This document shows positions 35,884 through 47,060 of a stretch of DNA of 64,000 nt, piece after piece. The notes beneath the pieces were generated by a model. The model saw only the letters and a program-made list of their open reading frames with translations. It made no database searches and had not been told where the DNA came from. Numbering within the stretch: position 1 is the stretch's first letter; each line of letters begins with the position of its first letter. The position numbers were made by a program, and so were the translations under genes. Source of the stretch: RH-AL1 sp965214415 (lineage in GTDB: Bacteria; Pseudomonadota; Alphaproteobacteria; Rhizobiales; Beijerinckiaceae); assembly GCA_965214415.1 (NCBI GenBank), contig CBDCBQ010000003.1:2666001-2730000 (forward strand), in the 5' to 3' direction.

Positions 35884-36956
35884 AGATCGCCGTGATGGCT
35901 CACGTGCGCCAGCCCATCGCCGAGCCGTTCATGGGCGGCATGGAGGCGCACAGCTGGCATCTCGCCGCCGGGCTGACCGCGCGCGGGCACGATGTGACCT
36001 TGTTCGCGGCCGGCGACAGCGATGCTCGCTTTACGATCTCGCCGATCCTCGCCGAGCATTACGAGCGCACCTTTCCCTGGCACGAGCATCGCGGCAGCGT
36101 CGCTCTCAACGCACATGTCGACGCCGGCTTCGCGCAAGCCTGCGATCGGATCGCAGCCGGCGGGTTCGACGTCGTGCACAACAACAGCCTGCATCGGTTT
36201 CCGCTGCAGCGCGCGAAGGACGGTGGAACGCCAACCGTGACGACGCTGCACGTGCCGCCATTCGACGGCCTCGATTGGTTCGTGCGCACGACGGTGGCGC
36301 CCTCGCATTGGTACAGCGTCCCCTCCCATCGGCAGCGCGGCATCTGGTGGCCGGAGGGCGCGCCGCCGCAAGTCGCCGTCGTCGCCAACGGCATCGCGCT
36401 AGATCGCTGGCCGTTCTCGCCCATGGGTGACGGCAGCGCGGTTTGGGTCGGCCGCATTACGCCGAACAAGGGGCCGCATCTCGCCGCGCAGGCCGCGATC
36501 CGCGCCGGCATCGCGCTGACCTTGTACGGCGTGATCGAGGAGCCGGCGTATTTCGAGGCCGCCGTGCGTCCGCTGCTTGGCGGCACCATCCGCTACGGCG
36601 GCCACCTCGAAGGCAAGGCGCTGGCGGCGCGGGTCGGCGCTGCCTCCGCGTCGCTGTTCACACCGTGCTGGGACGAGCCGTTCGGCCTCGTCGCCATCGA
36701 GGCGATGGCATGTGGCCTGCCTGTTGCCGCGTTCGACGCGGGCGCCGCGCGCGAGGTGATCGGCGAGACGGTGGGGCGGTATGCGCCGCCCGGCGACGTC
36801 TTCGCTCTCGCCGACGCGCTGCGAGCCTGCATGTCGCTCGACCGCGCGTCCGCCCGGGCTCGCGTCGGCGCGCTTTTCAGTCGCGACATCATGCTTAAGG
36901 CCTATGAGGCGCTTTACGTGGAGGCGATCGACGGTGCGGACCGCCTCGCTCGCTGA
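35880..36956 (+). CDS. Family 4 glycosyltransferase
   Basis: 358 residues, GT-B fold. KIAVMAHVRQPIAEPFMGGM and EAHSWHLAAGLTARGHDVTL form the acceptor domain start; VWVGRITPNKGPHLAAQAA and CWDEPFGLVAIEAMACGLPV (EX7E) form the donor site. It begins at a TTG overlapping the previous stop (TTGA); an ATG five codons in is possible but would cut the first beta strand. It is the last gene of the operon and converges on the GH63 gene with 24 bases between stops. Confidence 0.85.
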   Translation: MKIAVMAHVRQPIAEPFMGGMEAHSWHLAAGLTARGHDVTLFAAGDSDARFTISPILAEHYERTFPWHEHRGSVALNAHVDAGFAQACDRIAAGGFDVVHNNSLHRFPLQRAKDGGTPTVTTLHVPPFDGLDWFVRTTVAPSHWYSVPSHRQRGIWWPEGAPPQVAVVANGIALDRWPFSPMGDGSAVWVGRITPNKGPHLAAQAAIRAGIALTLYGVIEEPAYFEAAVRPLLGGTIRYGGHLEGKALAARVGAASASLFTPCWDEPFGLVAIEAMACGLPVAAFDAGAAREVIGETVGRYAPPGDVFALADALRACMSLDRASARARVGALFSRDIMLKAYEALYVEAIDGADRLAR

Positions 36957-36980
36957 GGCGACGCATCGCTATCGCGCCAA

Positions 36981-39623
<2,643 letters not shown>

Positions 39624-39690
39624 GAGGGTCTCCCGTTGCCCTGCACTCCTTGCAAGTGTCCTGCCTAGGAGTGGCCGGGGTGTTTCCAGA

Positions 39691-40092
39691 TCAGGAGTTC
39701 CAAGGGTCGAAGACGACCGCGCCTGTGCCGGCGAAATCTCGTGTGTTGCGCGTGACGAGGATCAAATCGTGGACGATGGCGGTCGCCGCGATCAGGGCGT
39801 CGGCCTCACCGCGCGAACGCCCCGCGAAGATCCGGCCCCACTCGACGGCAACCCTGTCCGAGATCGGCAGGATGCGGCCGGAGTAGCTGCCTTGCACCCA
39901 CCGAAGCCATTCGGCGATCCGGTCGGCGCCCTTCGGGTCCGTGCGGCGCTTCGTGACGATGCCTCGCGTGATTTCGCCGATCGTGATGACGCTCGCGTAG
40001 ACGAGCTCATGATCAACCGAACCCGTCCAACGGATCGCGGCTGGCGTCCGCCGACGTGCCTCGGACAGGATATCAGTATCGACGAGATACAC
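39691..40092 (-). CDS. vapC: VapC-type PIN-domain toxin
   Basis: 133 residues with a full PIN active site: VDTDILSEARR, ITIGEITRGI, GEADALIAATAIV and LILVTRNTRDFAGTG. It is a predicted Mg-dependent RNase toxin. The GTG at 40092 directly follows the antitoxin stop at 40093, so the genes are adjoining in one transcript. The toxin frame is intact, but its antitoxin gene carries an in-frame TAG (see 40093-40347). Distinct from the VapC at 7252, with a different antitoxin class. Confidence 0.9.
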   Translation of the reverse strand: MYLVDTDILSEARRRTPAAIRWTGSVDHELVYASVITIGEITRGIVTKRRTDPKGADRIAEWLRWVQGSYSGRILPISDRVAVEWGRIFAGRSRGEADALIAATAIVHDLILVTRNTRDFAGTGAVVFDPWNS

Positions 40093-40347
40093 CTAAAAAT
40101 CGATGTCTCGACCGGGCTCCTTTGATCTCGCGTTGACGATCTCGACGAACTCGTCATCCCATTCAGGTCCGGACAGCAGCGCGTCGACGAAGGTCGGTTT
40201 CTAAACCTTCAAAGCGTCGTAATCCTCCGCCGACAGCAGAACCGCAGCCCTCTTGCCGCGCAAAGTGATGACCTGAGGGCCGGACGACCGTGCTTCCTGA
40301 ACGACCCGCGAAAACTGGTTCTTGGCGTCCTGCAGCTGCCACTCCAC
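40093..40347 (-). pseudogene. Phd/YefM-type antitoxin with in-frame amber codon
   Basis: From the GTG at 40347 (AGGAGG five bases upstream) the frame reads VEWQLQDAKNQFSRVVQEAR, then ITLRGKRAAVLLSAEDYDAL: the DNA-binding half of Phd. A TAG at 40203-40201 (codon 49 of 85) interrupts it. The same frame continues as KPTFVDALLSGPEWDDEFVE and ends GRDIDF before a second TAG at 40093. That tail is the typical toxin-binding C-terminus of Phd antitoxins paired with VapC. Without readthrough only 48 residues are made, lacking the neutralising segment, although the toxin downstream looks intact. A base change is more likely than an indel, because phase is preserved. Confidence 0.8.
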
Positions 40348-40410
40348 GCAAACCTCCTCTAGCTAGACACGCTAGCGAGTTTGTTGAGTGGTTGTCGTCA
40401 AGGTTCGTCG

Positions 40411-43400
40411 TCACTCCGCCGGCGCCACTTTGCGGCGTCGCCAGCGGCCGCGCGGGATGCGCATGCGACGCAGGACCCGATGCAGGCGATCGAGGTAGAG
40501 GTAGATCACCGGCGTCGTGTAGAGCGTGAGCATCTGCGAAACGATGAGCCCACCGGCGATCGTGATGCCGAGCGGGCGGCGTAGCGCCGAGCCGGGGCCG
40601 GTCGCGAGGATCAGCGGCAGCGCGCCGAGCAGCGCGGCAAGCGTCGTCATAAGGATGGGCCGGAAGCGCTCGACACAGGCCTCGTAGATCGCATCGTGGG
40701 CCGACAAACCACGCTGGCGCTCGGCGTTGAGCGCGAAATCAACCAGCATGATGCCGTTCTTCTTGACGATGCCGATCAGCAGCACGATGCCGATGAAGGC
40801 GATCAGGGTCAGCTGCGTGCCGGTCACGTTGAGCGCGAGCAGCGCGCCGAGGCCCGCCGACGGCAGGGTCGAGATGATCGTGAGGGGATGCGCGAGGCTC
40901 TCGTAGAGCACGCCGAGCACGATGTAGACCGAAATCAGCGCCGCGTAGAGCAGGATCGCCTGCGAGCCGGCGCTCTGCTGGAACAGCTTGGCATCGCCGC
41001 TGAAGCCGGCGTGCAGCGTATCCGGCAGCCGCATGTCGGCGACGGCGGCGAGGACGGCGTTCGATGCCTGCTCCTGGATGACGCCAGGCTTCAGGTTGAA
41101 GCTGACCGTCACCTCGGGGAACTGGCCCTGGTGATTGACGCTGAGCGGCGCTGCGCCAAGTTCAACATGCGCCATCGATTGCAGGCGGATCTGCCCGGTT
41201 GGCTGCGCCAGCACCGTGGCGCCCCCGCTCGTCGTGCCCTGAACCGCGGTCAGGTTTTGCGTTGCGGTCGAAGCTTGGCCACCGCCAGACGTCTGAGTCG
41301 AGGTGCCCGTCGTCGCCGTTTGTGCCTGGCCGTTGTTGGGGCTCGTGTTGAGGGCGGTCTGGACGCTGCCGCCGCTGATCGTCGTCGCGTTCTGCAGGCT
41401 CACGCCCGCGGGCACGTAGACGCCGAGCAGGTCCTGCGGATCGCGTTCCGCGTAGGCCGGCGCTTCGAGCACGACGCGATACTGATTGCGCGGCGAGTAG
41501 ATCGTCGAGATCTGCCGTTGCGCGAAGGCGTTGTTCAACGCATTGTCGATGTTCGCCATCGTCACCGCCAAGCGCGAGGCGGCGAGCCGATCGACGACGA
41601 CGTTCGCCTGCAAACCGTTGGCCTCGTGATCAGTCGTCACGTCGACGAGGCCGGGGATCTTCTTCAGCCGCTCCTCGACGAGCGGGTAGTATTTGGTGAG
41701 CTCCGGATAATCGGAATCCGTGAGGGTGAGGCTCAGCGCGGATTTGGTGTCGCGTCCGCCGAACTTGAGGTCGGTGCGCGGCTGCAGATAGGTGTCGATG
41801 CCGACCACCGTCCGCAGCTTGGTGCGTAGACGATCGACGATCTCGGCCGTCGTTGCCCCGCCCAGCTCGCCGGCCGGCTTGAGCGAGATGAACAACTTGC
41901 CCTCGTTGCTCGATTCCGAGTTCGGCCCCTGGCCGGAGTTGCCGACGGAGGAGCCCACGTTGGCAACGGCGGGATCGGCGAGAACGAGCGCGGCGACGCG
42001 GTGCTGGAGCGGCACCAGCGCCTGGAACGAGGTGGCCGACGGCGCGTCGGTCGTGCCGATGATGAGATCGGTTTCGTCCTCCGGAAACAAACCTTTCGGC
42101 GTCTTGGCGAACAGCACCACGGTCAGCACGATCGTCCCGACCATGACGAGCAGCGTCAGAAAGCGGAACCGCAGCACCACCCGCAGCGTCGCGGCATAGG
42201 CCGCCGCGTTGCGCGACAGCACACCCTCGATCAGCCGATCGAGCCTGTTTGGCTCGCGCGGCGGCTTCGCGCTCGTGAAATTCGCGCAGATCATCGGCGT
42301 GATCGTCAGCGAGGCGATCGTCGAGATGATGATCGCGAACACCAGCGTCACCGAGAACTCGCGAAACAGCATGCCGGCGACGCCGCCGAGCAGGAGCAGC
42401 GGCATGAACGCCGCCATCAGCGACACCGAGATCGAGATGACGGTGAAGCCGATCTGCTTCGAGCCGACGAGCGCCGCCTGCATCGGCGACAGGCCGGCCT
42501 CGCGCGCCTTGTCGATGTTCTCGATCATCACGATTGCGTCGTCGACGACAAAGCCGACCGACGTCGCGAGCGCCATCAAAGAAATGTTGTCGATCGAAAA
42601 GCCGACGGCATACATCAGCGCGAACGTGCCGGCGAGCGCGAGCGGCACGGTGACACCGGCCGCCGCCGTCGGTGTCAGGCGACGCAGGAACACGAGCACC
42701 ACCATCATCACGAGGATGATCGTGACGACGAGCGTGCCGAGCATGTCGTTGACGCTGGCGCGGATCGAGGTGGTGCGGTCGTTCAAGACCGAGACCTCGA
42801 TGCCTGCCGGCATGAAGCGCTTCAGCTCCGGCACCAAGGCCTTGACGCGATCGACCGTATCGATGACGTTGGCGTTCGACTGCTTGCGCACGTAGATGAG
42901 CACGGCCGGCTTGCCGTTGAACGTCGCCTCCGAGCGCCCGTTGCGCGTGCCGTTCACGACTTGCGCGACGTCGGAGAGGATGACGCTGCTGCCGGCGGCG
43001 TTCTTCACGACGAGGTTGCGGTAGTCGTCGAGCGTCTTCAGCTGGTCGTTCGTCGCGATCGCGCGGCCGTAGATCGCGCCCTCGATGGAGCCGGTCGGCG
43101 AGAGCGCGTTGGCGTTGACGATCGCGGTGCGCACATCGTCGGGACTCAACCCCATCGTCGAGAGCTTGGCGGGGTCCGTCGCGACGCGGATCGCCGGCTG
43201 GTCGGCGCCGGCGACCGAGACGTCGGAGACGCCGGAGACCTGCGAAATGCGTTGGATCAAAACCGTATCGGCCGCATCGTAGACCGCCGCCGGCGGCATG
43301 CTGTCCGAGGTCACCGCGAGTATGAGGACGGGGATGTTGTTTGGGTTCGCCTTGCGAAAGATCGGGACGTTGGGGAGGCCCGTCGGCAGATCGGTCGCCG

Positions 43401-43743
43401 CCGCGTTGAGCGCCGCCTGCACGTCGCGCGCGGCGGCGTCGACGTTGCGGCTCAAATCGAATATCGCGATGATGAGCGACGAGCCGAGCGACGACACCGA
43501 CGTAAGCTCGGTGACGCCGGCGATCTCGCCAACGCGCCGCTCTATTGGCGCCGCCACGGTGGACGCCATGTTCTCCGGGCTCGCGCCGGGGTATTGCGTG
43601 GCGATGAAGACGGCGGGAAAGTCGATGCCAGGCAGGCTGGCGACCGGCAGTAGGAAATAAGCGACCGCGCCGATGAGGAACACGCCGATCGCCAGCAGGA
43701 TCGTGCCGATCGGCCGGCGGATGAACGGCTCGGAGATGTTCAT
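40411..43743 (-). CDS. RND efflux permease (MdtC/AcrB-type), second of a tandem pair
   Basis: 1110 residues. The start MNISEPFIRRPIGTILLAIG is typical for the hydrophobe/amphiphile efflux (HAE-1) family. Paired Asp residues in TM4 (SVGFVVDDAIVMIENI) carry the proton relay. Two large periplasmic loops follow TM1 and TM7. At residues about 780-845 there is a Thr/Gln/Gly/Ser-rich insertion (SPNNGQAQTATTGTSTQTSG) not usual for the family, which explains the extra length over about 1040. It exports drugs or amphiphiles in exchange for protons as part of the tripartite pump encoded here. The preceding permease gene lies 181 bases upstream, across an inverted-repeat element. Confidence 0.93.
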   Translation of the reverse strand: MNISEPFIRRPIGTILLAIGVFLIGAVAYFLLPVASLPGIDFPAVFIATQYPGASPENMASTVAAPIERRVGEIAGVTELTSVSSLGSSLIIAIFDLSRNVDAAARDVQAALNAAATDLPTGLPNVPIFRKANPNNIPVLILAVTSDSMPPAAVYDAADTVLIQRISQVSGVSDVSVAGADQPAIRVATDPAKLSTMGLSPDDVRTAIVNANALSPTGSIEGAIYGRAIATNDQLKTLDDYRNLVVKNAAGSSVILSDVAQVVNGTRNGRSEATFNGKPAVLIYVRKQSNANVIDTVDRVKALVPELKRFMPAGIEVSVLNDRTTSIRASVNDMLGTLVVTIILVMMVVLVFLRRLTPTAAAGVTVPLALAGTFALMYAVGFSIDNISLMALATSVGFVVDDAIVMIENIDKAREAGLSPMQAALVGSKQIGFTVISISVSLMAAFMPLLLLGGVAGMLFREFSVTLVFAIIISTIASLTITPMICANFTSAKPPREPNRLDRLIEGVLSRNAAAYAATLRVVLRFRFLTLLVMVGTIVLTVVLFAKTPKGLFPEDETDLIIGTTDAPSATSFQALVPLQHRVAALVLADPAVANVGSSVGNSGQGPNSESSNEGKLFISLKPAGELGGATTAEIVDRLRTKLRTVVGIDTYLQPRTDLKFGGRDTKSALSLTLTDSDYPELTKYYPLVEERLKKIPGLVDVTTDHEANGLQANVVVDRLAASRLAVTMANIDNALNNAFAQRQISTIYSPRNQYRVVLEAPAYAERDPQDLLGVYVPAGVSLQNATTISGGSVQTALNTSPNNGQAQTATTGTSTQTSGGGQASTATQNLTAVQGTTSGGATVLAQPTGQIRLQSMAHVELGAAPLSVNHQGQFPEVTVSFNLKPGVIQEQASNAVLAAVADMRLPDTLHAGFSGDAKLFQQSAGSQAILLYAALISVYIVLGVLYESLAHPLTIISTLPSAGLGALLALNVTGTQLTLIAFIGIVLLIGIVKKNGIMLVDFALNAERQRGLSAHDAIYEACVERFRPILMTTLAALLGALPLILATGPGSALRRPLGITIAGGLIVSQMLTLYTTPVIYLYLDRLHRVLRRMRIPRGRWRRRKVAPAE

Positions 43744-43757
43744 CGTGCGCGCTCCTT

Positions 43758-43903
43758 CTCCCGCTCGCGGAAGAAGGTGGCACAACGAAGTCGTGTCGGA
43801 TGAGGGCGCTGGGCATTGAACTCGATGTCGATGGGGCCGCCCCTTCCGGCGTCGCCCTCATCCGACCCCGCTGCGCGGCGCCACCTTCTCCCGCGAACGG
43901 GAG
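43758..43903. repeat. 146-bp inverted-repeat element (51-bp arms) between two RND genes
   Basis: The left arm (43758-43808, starting ctcccgctcgcgg and ending tgagggcg) is nearly the reverse complement of the right arm (43853-43903, starting cgccctca and ending gaacgggag). The arms share words such as gaaggtggc and cggatgaggg on opposite strands, and a 44-base centre separates them. It could fold into a long hairpin. Structure and wording fit the dispersed palindromic elements of Rhizobiales (RIME-like). Placed inside the efflux operon, it may affect processing or the ratio of the two permeases (inference). Confidence 0.85.
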
Positions 43904-43924
43904 ATGGAAAAAGCCCAACCCCGC

Positions 43925-46900
43925 TCATTCGGCGGCCCGCCGGTGCTCGAACTCTTCCGGCACCTCGGCTTCGGGTTCGACCTGCTTGACGCGCCCGAAG
44001 AAGCGAGCGCGCACGCGCTCCAGCGCCACATAGATCACCGGCGTCGTGTAAAGCGTGATGAGCTGGCTGAGCAGCAGGCCACCGACGATCGAGATGCCGA
44101 GCGGGTTGCGCAGCTCGGAGCCCGTGCCCGTCGCCAGCGCGAGCGGCAGCGCGCCGAGCAGCGCGGCCAGTGTCGTCATCATGATCGGGCGAAAGCGCAG
44201 CACGGATGCCTGGACGATCGCTTCGTAGGGCGTCATACCTTGCTCGCGCTCGGCATCGAGCGCGAAATCGATGATCATGATGGCGTTCTTCTTGACGATG
44301 CCCATCAACAGCACGATGCCGATCAGCGCGATCAGCGACAGGTCCATGCGAAACGCCATCAGCGCCAGCAGCGCGCCGACGCCGGCCGAAGGCAGCGTCG
44401 AGAGGATGGTGATTGGATGGATCGCGCTCTCGTAGAGCACGCCCAGCACGATGTAGATCGTGATCGCCGCCGCCAGGATCAGCCATGGCTCGTTTTGCAG
44501 CGAACTCGCGAACTCCGCGGCATCTCCGGCATAGGTGCCGATCACCGACAGCGGCATGCCGATATCGCGGCTCGCCTGATCGATCGCCGCCACGCCGTCG
44601 CTGAGCGACTGCCCCTCGCGAAGGTTGAAGCTGATCGTGACGGCGGGGAACTGTTCTGTATGCTGGACGGAGAGCGGCGCGGTGTCGTGCGTCAGCTGCG
44701 TGAAGGTCGAGAGCGGCACCTGCGCGGCGACGTCGGACGAGACGTAGAGGTTCTTCAGCGAGTTGGAATCCGCGAGATAGCGCGGCTGCGCCTCGAGCAC
44801 GACGCGATATTGGTTTGTCTGCGCATAGATCGTCGAGACCTGGCGCTGGCCGAAGGCATCGTAGAGCGTGTCGTTGATGTTCTGCACCGACACGCCGAGC
44901 CGCCCGGCCAACTCGCGGTTGATGTTGACGTAGAGGCGCGGGCCGCCGTCCTGCGCCTCGGAGGCGACATCGCGCAGCACCGACGAGCCGCGTAGCGCCG
45001 CCACCAGCTTGTTCGCCCATTCCGACACCTCGCCGGTCTTGGTGCCGTTCAGCGTGTACTGATATTGCGCGCGCGACGATTGCGCGGTGATCTGGATGTC
45101 CTGCACGCTCTGGAACGCGACTTCGATACGCGGCAGCGACGCGAGCTTCTCGCGCAGGCGGTCGATGATCACCTTGACGCTGTCGCGACCGCTATCCCGC
45201 GGCTTCAGGATGATCGAGAGGCGACCCGCGTTCGGCGTGGCATTGACCGTGCCGACGCCGACGACGGAGGTCACGCCCTCGACGGCGGGGTCCTCGCCGA
45301 TGATCGCGGCGACGCGCTTCTGCAGCTTCGACATCTCGTCGAACGAGACCGAGGAATCGGCATCGGTGACCGCGGCGATCAGGCCGGTGTCCTCGGCCGG
45401 CAGGAAGCCCTTTGGAATCACGACATAGAGGTAGACGGTCGCGGCCAAGGTGCCGACGATCACGAGCAGCATCAGCGACTGATGGCGCAAAACCCATTCG
45501 AGGCTGATGCGATAGCGCACGCTGAAGCGCTCGCCGAACCGCGCCAGCGCGCTCGGCGGCCGCGACAGATCCTCCTTGCGATGGCGCAGCAGCTGCCCGC
45601 ACATCATCGGTGTCAACGTCAGCGACACGATCGCCGAGGCGACGACGGCGATCGTCAGCACCAGCGCAAACTCGCGGAACATGCGCCCGACGATGCCGGT
45701 CATGAACAGCAGCGGGATGAACACCGCGACGAGCGAGACGGTAAGCGAGACGACGGTGAAACCGATCTCTTTCGCGCCCTTCAAGGCCGCGTGGATCGGG
45801 TCCTCGCCGAGCTCGAGATGGCGGACGATGTTCTCGATCATGACGATCGCATCGTCGACGACGAAGCCGGTGCCGATCGTCAGCGCCATCAGCGAAAGAT
45901 TGTCGAGGCTGAAGTTCAAGAAATACATCGCGCCGAAGGTGGCGATCAGCGACAGCGGCAGCGCCACGCCGGCGATGAGGGTCGCGCGGAGCGAGCGCAG
46001 AAATACCAGCACGACGAGCACGACGAGCACGACCGAGAGGATCAGCGTGAATTGCACATCGGCGATCGAGGCCTTGATGGTGCCGGTACGATCGCTGACG
46101 ACGGTCAGCGTGACGCCTGCCGGCAGTTGCGCGCGCAGCTTGTCGAGCTCGGCGCGGATGCGCCCGACGGTGGCGACGACGTTCGCGCCCGGCTGGCGCT
46201 GCACGTCGATGATGACGGCGGGCTCGCCCTGGTACCAGCCGGCGACATGCGCGTTCTCGAGCCCATCCACGACGGTGGCGACATCGGAGATCAGCACCGG
46301 CGCGCCATTGCGGTAGGTGATCACCACCGCCTTGTAGTCGGCGGCGGATTCGAGCTGGTCGTTGGCGCCGATCGTGTAGGCCTGCTTGGTCCCGTCGAGC
46401 GACCCCTTGGCGCCCGCGACGTTGGCGTTCGAGATCGCGGTGCGAAGGTCCTCCATGCCGACGCCGTAGCCGGCGAGGCGCTGGAGATCGGCCTGGATGC
46501 GCACCGCGGGCTTGAGGCCGCCGAGGATGCCGACATGGCCGACGCCGGTCAGCTCGGAGAGGCGCTGGCCGATCAGCGTATCAGCGAGATCGGACATCGC
46601 CCGCACCGGAATGGTCTTCGAGGTCAGCGCGATCTCGATGACGGCGGTGTCGGCCGGGTTCACCTTCGAGTAGACGGGCGGATACGGCAGGTTCTTCGGC
46701 AGCGTCGAGCCGGCCGCGTTGATCGCCGCCTGCACGTCTTGCGCGGCGTCGTCGATATTTCGAGTGAGATCGAACTGAAGCGTCACCGCCGAAAGCCCGA
46801 ACGCCGAGGACGAGGTCATCGTCGTCAGCGACGGGATCTGGCCGAGCTGGCGCTCGAGCGGCGCGGTAACGAGCTCGCCCATCGTCTCCGGGTTGGCGCC

Positions 46901-47056
46901 GGGCAGCTGCGTCGTCACCTGGATGGTCGGGAAGTCGACCTGCGGCAGCGCCGCGACCGCGAGATATTTATAGCCGAGCAGCCCCCCGAGCAGCACGGCG
47001 ACCGCGAGCAGAAAGGTCGCGACCGGCCGGCGGATGAAGGGTGCCGAGATGCTCAT
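43925..47056 (-). CDS. RND efflux permease (MdtB-type), first of a tandem pair
   Basis: 1043 residues, full length for HAE-1 permeases. It starts MSISAPFIRRPVATFLLAVA. TM4 has GTGFVVDDAIVMIENIVRHL with the proton-relay Asp pair. The central GFLPAEDTGLIAAVTDADSS and the closing helices (LRFRPIMMTTLAALLGALPL) are standard. It starts four bases after the stop of the membrane fusion protein gene. Two different permeases downstream of one fusion protein is the MdtABC pattern, where MdtB and MdtC form a mixed trimer. Confidence 0.95.
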   Translation of the reverse strand: MSISAPFIRRPVATFLLAVAVLLGGLLGYKYLAVAALPQVDFPTIQVTTQLPGANPETMGELVTAPLERQLGQIPSLTTMTSSSAFGLSAVTLQFDLTRNIDDAAQDVQAAINAAGSTLPKNLPYPPVYSKVNPADTAVIEIALTSKTIPVRAMSDLADTLIGQRLSELTGVGHVGILGGLKPAVRIQADLQRLAGYGVGMEDLRTAISNANVAGAKGSLDGTKQAYTIGANDQLESAADYKAVVITYRNGAPVLISDVATVVDGLENAHVAGWYQGEPAVIIDVQRQPGANVVATVGRIRAELDKLRAQLPAGVTLTVVSDRTGTIKASIADVQFTLILSVVLVVLVVLVFLRSLRATLIAGVALPLSLIATFGAMYFLNFSLDNLSLMALTIGTGFVVDDAIVMIENIVRHLELGEDPIHAALKGAKEIGFTVVSLTVSLVAVFIPLLFMTGIVGRMFREFALVLTIAVVASAIVSLTLTPMMCGQLLRHRKEDLSRPPSALARFGERFSVRYRISLEWVLRHQSLMLLVIVGTLAATVYLYVVIPKGFLPAEDTGLIAAVTDADSSVSFDEMSKLQKRVAAIIGEDPAVEGVTSVVGVGTVNATPNAGRLSIILKPRDSGRDSVKVIIDRLREKLASLPRIEVAFQSVQDIQITAQSSRAQYQYTLNGTKTGEVSEWANKLVAALRGSSVLRDVASEAQDGGPRLYVNINRELAGRLGVSVQNINDTLYDAFGQRQVSTIYAQTNQYRVVLEAQPRYLADSNSLKNLYVSSDVAAQVPLSTFTQLTHDTAPLSVQHTEQFPAVTISFNLREGQSLSDGVAAIDQASRDIGMPLSVIGTYAGDAAEFASSLQNEPWLILAAAITIYIVLGVLYESAIHPITILSTLPSAGVGALLALMAFRMDLSLIALIGIVLLMGIVKKNAIMIIDFALDAEREQGMTPYEAIVQASVLRFRPIMMTTLAALLGALPLALATGTGSELRNPLGISIVGGLLLSQLITLYTTPVIYVALERVRARFFGRVKQVEPEAEVPEEFEHRRAAE

Positions 47057-47060
47057 CGCA

